From: Terrimonas_A sp040509495
GTDB taxonomy: Bacteria; Bacteroidota; Bacteroidia; Chitinophagales; Chitinophagaceae
Length of the DNA: 7,538 bases
Direction: 5' to 3'
Assembly: GCA_040509495.1 (NCBI GenBank)
Contig: JBEVKW010000015.1
Span: 1 to 7,538, forward strand
The notes under the pieces are model-generated. The model was not told the DNA's origin. It made no database searches and saw nothing but the letters and a program-made list of their open reading frames with translations. Positions 1 through 5,861 of this stretch are shown piece by piece. Positions within the stretch are counted from its first letter, which is position 1. Each line of letters opens with the position of its first letter. Both the position numbers and the translations under genes were made by a program.

Positions 1-167
1 AAAAGCGTGCAGAGGTGATTGCCGCTGGGATCATCCGGCTGGGAGCTTCCAAATCGCAACTGGAGGGCGCTGAAGGTTACGGCGACAAACATCCCGCCGG
101 AAATAATGATACGGAGGAAGGCCGTGCAATGAACCGGCGGGTGGCGGTAAATGTAAAGACTAAGTGA
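1..167 (+). CDS. OmpA-family peptidoglycan-binding protein, C-terminal fragment
   Basis: This is the 3' end of a gene that begins before the window. The frame is open from base 3 and stops at TGA 165-167, giving 54 residues. The fragment begins KRAEVIAAG and contains EGYGDKHP followed by NNDTEEGRAMNRRV. These match the second half of the OmpA C-terminal domain (RAxxV helix, GxGxxxP, NxTxxGRxxNRRV). In that family the domain binds diaminopimelate of peptidoglycan, and the early Arg of the RAxxV helix and the NRR segment belong to the binding fold. The protein is therefore probably an outer-membrane or periplasmic protein anchored to the cell wall. The N-terminal part, which would tell a porin-like OmpA from a Pal-type lipoprotein or a multidomain protein, is not visible. 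The gene converges with the ABC-F gene on the other strand and is followed 50 bases later by a strong hairpin. Confidence 0.88.
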   Translation, partial: KRAEVIAAGIIRLGASKSQLEGAEGYGDKHPAGNNDTEEGRAMNRRVAVNVKTK

Positions 168-216
168 AAGCGGCAGTAATGCCCGATGGTCAGGTTCCGG
201 AAATCGACGCATCTGT

Positions 217-256
217 AAAACAAAAAGCCTTCTGAACAGAGAAGGCTTTTTGTTTT
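217..256. terminator. Bidirectional intrinsic terminator between convergent genes
   Basis: A perfect 17-base inverted repeat has arms at 217-233 and 240-256 and a 6-base loop. The GC-containing core GCCTTCT/AGAAGGC is flanked by an A-rich left side and a T-rich right side, so each strand reads a stem followed by a U-rich tail. It lies 50 bases after the OmpA-family stop and about 50 bases after the ABC-F stop, and it can end both transcripts. Confidence 0.88.
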
Positions 257-306
257 ATTTTCAAAATGCAGGAGCCGTGCTAACGGCAATCCGTCATCAT
301 CTTTTT

Positions 307-1932
307 CTACTTATACATTTCTTCCTTCAATCCCTTTACCCTGTCATCAGCCAGGTATTCATCAAACGTCATCAAGCGATCGATGATACCGCGCGGGGTC
401 AGTTCAATAATGCGGTTCGCTACGGTTTGCATGAACGTGTGGTCATGGCTTGTAAGTAACACGATGCCTTTATAGTCTGTACATTGTTCGTTGAAGCTTT
501 GGATGCTTTCAAGATCAAGGTGGTTAGTAGGCTGATCGAGCAGGATCACGTTTGGATTCTGGAGCATCATGCGGCTTAGCATACAGCGCACTTTTTCGCC
601 CCCGCTGAGAACGTTCGTTTTCTTCAGTACATCATCGCCACTGAACAACATTTTACCAAGGAAGCCACGCAGGAAAGGTTCATCCACATCATTTACATGT
701 GGCGGAACAAACTGGCGCAACCAGTCCATCAGGTTCATATCGCCGCCAAAATACTGGCTGTTCTCCTGTGGAAGATATGCATGCGTAACAGTGCTGCCCC
801 ATTCGTAAGACCCGCTGTCTGCGGTCATCTCCGCATTAATGATATTGAAGAAATTGGTTACTGCAAGTGGGTCACGGCTTAATATGGCGATCTTATCCCC
901 TTTGTTAACGGTAAATGTTGCGTCTTTGAAAAGTACACGGCCATCAACAGAGGAGGTGAGTTTCTCCACGTTAAGGATCTGGTTACCCACTTCTCTCAAC
1001 TGCTGGAAAATGATACCGGGATATTTGCGGTAGCTCGGCTCGATCTCTTCGATTGTAAGTTTATCAAGCGCTTTCTTACGTGAAGTAGCCTGCTTGCTTT
1101 TTGAGGCGTTCGCACTGAATCGTGCGATGAAGTCGATCAATGCCTGACGCTTCTCTTCCACCTTCTTGTTCTTGTCATTCAATTGGCGGGCCATCAGTTG
1201 TGACGACTGGTACCAGAAGGTATAGTTACCGGTGAAGACCTTCACTTTTTGACGGTCAACATCAGCAACGTGGGTACAAACTGCATCAAGGAAGTGACGG
1301 TCGTGGCTTACTACCAGTACGATGTTTTCATAATCAGCAAGGAAGTTTTCCAGCCAGGCAATCGTTTCAATGTCCAGACCGTTGGTAGGCTCATCCAGTA
1401 ACAGGATATCCGGATTACCGAACAGCGCCTGCGCGAGTAACACCCGCACTTTGAAAGTAGATGGGATGTCTTTCATCAGCGCCTGGTGAAATTCTTCTTT
1501 AACACCAAGTTCGCTGAGCAGCATTGCTGCATCGCTTTCCGCGGTATATCCGCCCATTTCTCCAAACTCACCTTCCAGTTCTCCCGCGCGAAGACCATCT
1601 TCTTCTGTAAAGTCGGCCAATGCATAAATTGCTTCGCGTTCCTGTGCCACTTTCCACAGACGGCTATGTCCCATCATCACTGTATTCAGTACGGTCTGCT
1701 CGTCAAATTCAAACTGGTTCTGTTTCAGGATTGCCATACGCTCTCCCGGAGTAATGTCAATAGAGCCTTTATTCGGCTCGATCTCACCACTCAATATTTT
1801 AAGGAACGTACTTTTTCCGGCACCATTTGCTCCAATCACCCCATAACAGTTCCCTTTTGTGAAATTGATATTCACCTCTTCAAACAAAACCCTTTTACCA
1901 TAGGCCAGTTTGAGATCTCTTACGCTGATCAT
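307..1932 (-). CDS. ABC-F family ATPase, YbiT-like, with a degenerate second ATP site
   Basis: ABC-F proteins are soluble, have two ATPase domains in one chain and no membrane part, and act at the ribosomal E site in translation; E. coli YbiT is the closest relative I recognise. With ATG at 1930-1932 the protein has 541 residues (YbiT about 530). NBD1 has Walker A GANGAGKST at 34-42, Walker B ILLLDE ending D180-E181, and switch His210. The linker (about 235-305) carries FSANASKSKQATSR, typical of the family. NBD2 keeps the signature LSGGE at 442-446 and His496. However, its Walker A is replaced by SRDPLAVTN (352-360), Walker B reads LLDQ (Q467), and the NBD1 signature is PSTFK (157-161). The reading frame stays open for 33 more codons upstream, but a TAnnTTTG promoter lies inside that extension and the family N-terminus starts at MISVRDL, so the shorter start is preferred. 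Substrate ribosome state and any antibiotic role cannot be inferred. Confidence 0.93.
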   Translation of the reverse strand: MISVRDLKLAYGKRVLFEEVNINFTKGNCYGVIGANGAGKSTFLKILSGEIEPNKGSIDITPGERMAILKQNQFEFDEQTVLNTVMMGHSRLWKVAQEREAIYALADFTEEDGLRAGELEGEFGEMGGYTAESDAAMLLSELGVKEEFHQALMKDIPSTFKVRVLLAQALFGNPDILLLDEPTNGLDIETIAWLENFLADYENIVLVVSHDRHFLDAVCTHVADVDRQKVKVFTGNYTFWYQSSQLMARQLNDKNKKVEEKRQALIDFIARFSANASKSKQATSRKKALDKLTIEEIEPSYRKYPGIIFQQLREVGNQILNVEKLTSSVDGRVLFKDATFTVNKGDKIAILSRDPLAVTNFFNIINAEMTADSGSYEWGSTVTHAYLPQENSQYFGGDMNLMDWLRQFVPPHVNDVDEPFLRGFLGKMLFSGDDVLKKTNVLSGGEKVRCMLSRMMLQNPNVILLDQPTNHLDLESIQSFNEQCTDYKGIVLLTSHDHTFMQTVANRIIELTPRGIIDRLMTFDEYLADDRVKGLKEEMYK

Positions 1933-1955
1933 TATTGTTACTGATTTTGAAGCCG

Positions 1956-1984
1956 CAAAGGTACGGTATAAATGCGAAAAACAG
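1956..1984 (-). promoter_or_regulatory. Bacteroidota-type promoter of the ABC-F gene
   Basis: On the minus strand TACCTTTG (1963-1956) matches the Bacteroidota -7 consensus TAnnTTTG exactly. A weak -33 candidate, CTG (1984-1982) followed by a T-run, lies 18 bases upstream. Transcription would begin near 1950, leaving a leader of about 20 bases before ATG 1932. This position also rules out the upstream in-frame Met codons as the main start. Confidence 0.6.
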
Positions 1985-2091
1985 GGGATCATCGGACGTT
2001 TCGTTGTCCGTTCACCGAAGTGCGAGCCCACCGGTTAATCATCCATTTGCACTGAAAAATCCCGGTCCACGATTAACGTACAACCGGTCAT

Positions 2092-2121
2092 AAAAAATGC
2101 CGCCCCATTCCAGGGCGGCAT
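2092..2121 (-). terminator. Intrinsic terminator of the metalloprotease gene
   Basis: Nine-base arms at 2097-2105 and 2113-2121 (GC-rich core CCGCCC/GGGCGG) enclose a 7-base loop. Read on the minus strand the stem is followed by a T-run (complement of the A-run 2092-2097). It begins 27 bases after the protease stop codon. The plus-strand side lacks a T-run, so it works in one direction only. Confidence 0.85.
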
Positions 2122-2147
2122 CTTATAGCAGGTTGGTATGTTGTGAC

Positions 2148-5100
2148 TTAGTAGATCATCACCTTACTTTCGGTGATCTTTTTGCCTGAGCCATCGCCGA
2201 TGACGACGTAGTAGATGCCTCTCGCCTTTCCGTTCAGGTTAATACTGTGGAGGGTATAAGGACCATTGACATTCAGTTGGGCACTGTATACCTGTTGTCC
2301 CCGCGTATCATAGATGGCAAGGGTCTGACGGCCAGCCGTACCGGAGCTATTATAGAACGATACGGTGAAGGTTCCGTTATTTGGCGTCGGATAAATGAAC
2401 AGGTTGCTGCTGGCTGTTGCACCGATGGTCAGCACATTCGATTCGTTATTACAGCCTGTTGTCGGATTAAGGATCCGTACCTGATAGTTACCAACTTCCA
2501 CGGAGTCCACCAGATAGCTCGTACCGGTGATACCAGGCAATACCTGGTCATTTCTGGTCCAGGTTATATTGAAACCGGTCGGCGCAGGAGTGATTGCTGC
2601 ATTGATCGTTGTGGTCTGGCCTGGCAGCAGGTCGGTGAACGGTGTTGCCGCCAATTGAACGGTCGGTCTTGCATTGACGGTAAGTATTGCGGCATTGGTC
2701 GGCGTAGCGGCGGTACAGGTTGCGTTAGACAACTGCACGCGGTAACGGTTATTGTTCATCGCACTTGTTACGTTGCTGACGGACAGGGTCGCCGTCGTTG
2801 CCCCGCTATATGCGCCGCCATTGGCGATATTGGTAAACGTATTGCCGCCATCTGTGCTTACCTGCCACTGATAGATCACTGCGATTGTACTTGTTCCGGC
2901 AGCGGTAAACGTGACATTACCCGTTTCGCAGATCGTTACGCCCGTCGGTTGTGTCGCCACTACCACTGGCGCAATCACTGTCAGGGTCGCTGCACTGGAA
3001 TTGATGACTTGCGAACAGGTGCCGGTCACCTGGACACGATAGCGGTTGTTGGTCTGAGCCAACTGGGTTCCGGTAACGGTATAGGTTGTACCAGTATTCG
3101 CTCCGGGAGCCGCAGTATAGGTGGTTCCACCATCGGTGCTTATCTGCCAGAGATAGCTGACGGCATTGGTTGCGGTTACAGAGAATGTCGTATTACTGTT
3201 CAGGCAGGCCGATACAGATTGTGGCTGAGCCGTTACAACCGGAGGCGTTTGAGACTCCACATTGAAGACAAGTGTACGGCTTTTCACCATTGCACCTGCT
3301 GTGCCTGTTATCGTAACATTATACGCCTGACCAGCTGCGAGCAGGTTGGTATTGGTAAGTGTCACAACAGAGGTGCTACCCGGCGCTACAGGATTGGTTC
3401 CGAATGATACCGTTACGCCTGCCGGGAGGTTATTCTGTCCCAGCGACAATGTTACCGGAGTATTGAATCCGAGTGTCGCCGTAGTACCGAGCGTCACATT
3501 TGAACTTGTCTGCTGACAGGTGATGGTTGAAGCCGCCGGCGTGGTGAAATTGAATTCAGGGCCGGTGATCGCAAAGTTTACATCCGATATATCAAAGAAG
3601 ATATTTCCGACAGCTTCCACTTTGATACGTGCGGTGGTGCTTGTATTGACTGGAAGTGTAACATCATGCGTGCCATCATTGGGCGTACTCGCTACCAGTT
3701 CCTGGAAAGTAAATCCGCCGTCATAAGAAATGGAAATTTTTACATTCAGGCAACTGACGGGCGTAACGTTAGTGCTGTTAACACTCCAGGTGACAGTTTG
3801 AGTGGTTCCGGCTCCCCAGGATACTGCCGTATTGGGGCTGGTTACGGCAAATGGTCCTGCGTTAGTGGCAACAGACAGCAGCATATCGGCATCGCGTGTA
3901 TTTCCGCCACCGGGATGGTTATCTCTGACGGTTAAACGGAAGACCAGGTTTCGCCCGATAGTTGGCAATTTTTCCCAGGTGCCCACATTCTGATTATTGA
4001 GAATCGTGGTCAGCTGTGGGAAGGTCCGGCTCGGTGAAGTACTGTATGGCATCGACCGGAATAAAGGTCCGGCTGCTGTGCCGGGATTGATCGAAGTTTG
4101 CGCGGAAGTTGCAGAGTTGAACTGTTCCCAGGTATAGGTAAGTATATCACCGGGATCCGCATCTGAACCGCTTCCGGTCAGGGTGAATGGCGTGGCCCTC
4201 GGGATAGTATAATCGTTTCCGGGAATTGCAATGGGAGTATTGTTGCCTGTGGAAGTCACAACAGCACATCCGCCACCTGTTGCGCCTTTCACGTAATCCG
4301 TTACCTGCTGGATGCTTGCCGCATGAAAGTAATCATCGGAATGATCCTGCACATCACTTATCGGGGTGATCCCGGCATATCCCATGATCGTACTTCCACT
4401 GCCTGGTTCCATTTGTACGCCGGAGCCTTCAAAATTATGAGCAAAAGTATGGTTCGCTCCAAACTGGTGCCCCATTTCATGAGTAGTAAAATCGACTACG
4501 AACGGATCTCCTTCGGGAATGAAATGGGAAGTAAAAGCTCTTCCTTTCATGCCTTCCTTGCAAACACAGGCAATACAACCTGCATTACCATTGTTATTGG
4601 CCGGGCTTGATTCGCGGTGTACCAGGTGGCCGATATCATAGTTGTTTGTGCCGATCACTGCATCCAGATTGGCCTGACCGTTCAGGGTGGATGGCCATGG
4701 ATCAGTTGCCGGATCAAGATAGATCACGAGATCATTAGTGGCGACCAGGTTCATGTGAATACCGAAGTCGCGTTCATATATTCCATTTGTACGAACCATC
4801 AATGTAACCATTGCTGCAAGCACTTTTGCCCTGCGTACAGCATCGTTTGCTTCTGATCCGTTGAGGAAGAACTGTGCATATTCACCGGTACAACCCAATG
4901 CAAGGCGGTACGTGCGAAGTTTCCCATCATCTGCACCACGGCCGGTTGATCCGGGAGGAGGAGCCGGCACATCAAAATTTGAATTATTGGCAGATTCTTC
5001 GGTGAGACAGCGGAATTCTTTTTTATAGTTAACAACGTCTTTGCGGGAGAAGACCACATAGTATTTACCATCGCGGTCAACCGGGTCAATGTACATCGTT

Positions 5101-5540
5101 TTTTTGTCTGCGCTAAGGACCATGGCATGAAAGCCACGGGGAGAAAAATCGAAGTGAACAACCGAACCGGGATCATCTATGCCCTGGCCAATATAGGTCT
5201 TGATGTCGGGATATTTAGCAGCAAGAACAGGATCCATCACAACGGATTCCACCGCCCGGAATCTCTCAGGAGTACCGTCAGAATTGGGAATGGTGATGAT
5301 AAAGGCTGATTTATCCGCTGCCACCAGTTCTCTTTTGGGTGCACGTTTCAACGCTTCCTGCAGTACAGGCTCATCCAATTGAAATATTTTATAAGCTGCG
5401 GGTTTGTAACGGCCGCCTGCGAACAGATCTTTCCCCAGTGTGCTTTCACTGACTTCTTTCCATTCACGTTGTGCAAACAGCACCGACGAACAACTCAGCA
5501 ATACCAGGAATAAAAATGCTTTCGGGTAGAACTTCCTCAT
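2148..5540 (-). CDS. Secreted reprolysin-like zinc metalloprotease with Ig-like domains and T9SS sorting domain
   Basis: A predicted exported zinc endopeptidase of 1130 residues, counted from ATG 5538-5540. Residues 1-23 form a signal peptide (basic start, hydrophobic core, cleavage likely between FA and Q24). A propeptide-like region follows to about 205. The catalytic domain (about 208-420) holds HEMGHQFGANH at 354-364, the HExxHxxGxxH metzincin motif with Glu355 as catalytic base, and a Met-turn STIMGYAG with Met386. Then come a PKD/cadherin-like segment (about 433-560), further beta-rich segments (about 565-765), two clearly related Ig-like repeats (about 767-856 and 857-956, each with WQ.STDGG, NNRYRVQ and a Cys pair) and a third, more divergent one (about 958-1040). 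Residues 1046-1130, starting NLFIYPTPNNG, are a T9SS type A sorting domain, so the protein should cross the outer membrane by T9SS and lose this domain. The in-frame TTG at 5570 and ATG at 5546 are alternative starts; the promoter and signal peptide favour 5540 (or 5546). The LLSC in the signal peptide could be read as a weak lipobox, but hydrophobic residues and an AQ site follow. Substrate unknown. Confidence 0.92.
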   Translation of the reverse strand: MRKFYPKAFLFLVLLSCSSVLFAQREWKEVSESTLGKDLFAGGRYKPAAYKIFQLDEPVLQEALKRAPKRELVAADKSAFIITIPNSDGTPERFRAVESVVMDPVLAAKYPDIKTYIGQGIDDPGSVVHFDFSPRGFHAMVLSADKKTMYIDPVDRDGKYYVVFSRKDVVNYKKEFRCLTEESANNSNFDVPAPPPGSTGRGADDGKLRTYRLALGCTGEYAQFFLNGSEANDAVRRAKVLAAMVTLMVRTNGIYERDFGIHMNLVATNDLVIYLDPATDPWPSTLNGQANLDAVIGTNNYDIGHLVHRESSPANNNGNAGCIACVCKEGMKGRAFTSHFIPEGDPFVVDFTTHEMGHQFGANHTFAHNFEGSGVQMEPGSGSTIMGYAGITPISDVQDHSDDYFHAASIQQVTDYVKGATGGGCAVVTSTGNNTPIAIPGNDYTIPRATPFTLTGSGSDADPGDILTYTWEQFNSATSAQTSINPGTAAGPLFRSMPYSTSPSRTFPQLTTILNNQNVGTWEKLPTIGRNLVFRLTVRDNHPGGGNTRDADMLLSVATNAGPFAVTSPNTAVSWGAGTTQTVTWSVNSTNVTPVSCLNVKISISYDGGFTFQELVASTPNDGTHDVTLPVNTSTTARIKVEAVGNIFFDISDVNFAITGPEFNFTTPAASTITCQQTSSNVTLGTTATLGFNTPVTLSLGQNNLPAGVTVSFGTNPVAPGSTSVVTLTNTNLLAAGQAYNVTITGTAGAMVKSRTLVFNVESQTPPVVTAQPQSVSACLNSNTTFSVTATNAVSYLWQISTDGGTTYTAAPGANTGTTYTVTGTQLAQTNNRYRVQVTGTCSQVINSSAATLTVIAPVVVATQPTGVTICETGNVTFTAAGTSTIAVIYQWQVSTDGGNTFTNIANGGAYSGATTATLSVSNVTSAMNNNRYRVQLSNATCTAATPTNAAILTVNARPTVQLAATPFTDLLPGQTTTINAAITPAPTGFNITWTRNDQVLPGITGTSYLVDSVEVGNYQVRILNPTTGCNNESNVLTIGATASSNLFIYPTPNNGTFTVSFYNSSGTAGRQTLAIYDTRGQQVYSAQLNVNGPYTLHSINLNGKARGIYYVVIGDGSGKKITESKVMIY
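2151..2405 (-). other. T9SS type A C-terminal sorting domain of the metalloprotease
   Basis: The last 85 residues begin NLFIYPTPNNGTFTVSF, continue with LAIYDTRGQQVY and GIYYVVIGDG, and end in a basic-polar stretch closing KVMIY. These are the YPxPxxG, IYDxxGxxV and G.YYV signatures of type A sorting domains recognised by the Bacteroidota T9SS. The domain normally follows adhesive repeats and is removed on export, as its place after three Ig-like modules would suggest. Confidence 0.88.
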
Positions 5541-5571
5541 AAACATCAGAAATTGGTTAGGGATTATCAAC

Positions 5572-5603
5572 TAAAAATATTGATATTTCCCTGTCCGCGC
5601 AAA
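5572..5603 (-). promoter_or_regulatory. Probable Bacteroidota-type promoter of the metalloprotease gene
   Basis: On the minus strand TTTG (5603-5600) is followed after 20 bases by TATTTTTA (5579-5572), one mismatch from the -7 consensus TAnnTTTG. The spacing fits the Bacteroidota pattern. Initiation near 5566 would give a leader of roughly 25 bases before ATG 5540 and would leave the TTG at 5570 untranscribed. Confidence 0.5.
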
Positions 5604-5614
5604 AAAGAAAATCC

Positions 5615-5651
5615 GGGGACTGGGGCCGAAAAGTGGGAGAAATGCGGGGGG
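5615..5651 (+). other. G-rich tract with four G-runs (possible G-quadruplex)
   Basis: Four runs of three or more G lie on the plus strand at 5615-5618, 5622-5625, 5635-5637 and 5646-5651, with loops of 3, 9 and 8 bases. Two loops are longer than the usual limit of 7, so folding is only possible, not predicted strongly. The tract lies just upstream of the metalloprotease promoter, on its template strand. Confidence 0.35.
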
Positions 5652-5658
5652 ATAAGAG

Positions 5659-5714
5659 TTTAAAAGATTAAGGGGTTAATAGTTTAAGGGTTTGAAGGTT
5701 CAATAGTTAAAAAT
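5659..5714 (+). repeat. Array of degenerate 8-base repeats (TTTRRRRR), left tract
   Basis: From 5659 the sequence divides without gaps into seven octamers: TTTAAAAG, ATTAAGGG, GTTAATAG, TTTAAGGG, TTTGAAGG, TTCAATAG, TTAAAAAT. The theme is two or three pyrimidines (mostly T) followed by about five purines. The tract lies between the groL terminator and the metalloprotease promoter and has no coding potential. Looser copies of the same theme, such as CTTTAAGG at 5751-5758, appear beyond the terminator. Confidence 0.65.
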
Positions 5715-5744
5715 AAAAGCCGCCCCGGATCGGGGCGGTTTTTT
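5715..5744. terminator. Bidirectional intrinsic terminator downstream of groL
   Basis: Arms CCGCCCCG (5720-5727) and CGGGGCGG (5731-5738) enclose a 3-base loop. An A-run on the left and six Ts on the right (5739-5744) give a U-tail whichever strand is transcribed. On the minus strand it ends the groL transcript about 125 bases after the stop codon. No plus-strand gene is seen that needs it, so its use in that direction is unclear. Confidence 0.82.
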
Positions 5745-5796
5745 ATAGAGCTTTAAGGTTATACTGGTTTAAATCAGGGTTGTATGTCTGAAACAA

Positions 5797-5829
5797 CTTT
5801 TAAACCCTTAAACCTTTAAACCTTTTAAA
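5797..5829 (-). repeat. Array of 8-base repeats (TTTAAAGG type), right tract in groL 3' UTR
   Basis: Read on the minus strand this is TTTAAAAGG (one unit of 9), TTTAAAGG, TTTAAGGG, TTTAAAAG, in direct succession. It is the same octamer family as 5659-5714 but in the opposite orientation. It lies between the groL stop and the groL terminator, so it should be transcribed as part of the groL 3' untranslated region. Confidence 0.72.
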
Positions 5830-5861
5830 CCTTGCTTTGAACTCCTCTCAGGTACAATGGA

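Larger units (their letters stand above)
5541..5861. other. 321-base non-coding gap between groL and the metalloprotease gene
   Basis: No gene is seen on either strand. From left to right the gap holds the metalloprotease leader and promoter (to about 5603), a G-rich tract (5615-5651), the left octamer array (5659-5714), a bidirectional terminator (5715-5744), looser TTTAA-type sequence (about 5750-5780) and the right octamer array (5797-5829). No tRNA-like or other folded RNA beyond the terminator hairpin is apparent. Confidence 0.75.

Noticed and set aside
77..289. 70-codon minus-strand frame over the OmpA fragment and terminator
   Set aside because: It runs through the conserved OmpA-family end on the other strand and through a terminator hairpin; no support as a gene.
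1486..1944. 152-codon open frame on the plus strand opposite the ABC-F N-terminal half
   Set aside because: It is a shadow of the conserved NBD1 coding sequence; no motif, promoter or ribosome-binding signal was found.
1933..2031. N-terminal extension of the ABC-F protein by 33 residues
   Set aside because: The extension has no counterpart in the family and contains an exact TAnnTTTG promoter element at 1963-1956, so it is probably upstream non-coding sequence.
2031..2076. Short inverted repeat CCGGTTAATC ... GATTAA in the gap upstream of the ABC-F promoter
   Set aside because: Only six bases pair without interruption across a 30-base spacer; this is within chance and shows no operator-like symmetry around the promoter.
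2640..3270. Ig-like repeats of the protease considered as a DNA-level tandem repeat
   Set aside because: The two modules are similar as proteins (WQ.STDGG, NNRYRVQ) but their DNA has diverged, so this is old domain duplication of a common kind, not a recent repeat.
2247..3407. 386-codon open frame on the plus strand opposite the metalloprotease
   Set aside because: It lies wholly antisense to a protein with clear Ig-like and T9SS domains. Its translation is rich in Cys, Arg, Gly and His with no recognisable fold, as expected for the complement of Thr/Asn/Val-rich codons.
4799..5176. 125-codon minus-strand frame inside the metalloprotease gene
   Set aside because: It overlaps the protease propeptide and early catalytic domain in another frame. 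The protease frame is continuous and carries the family motifs, so there is no frameshift to explain.
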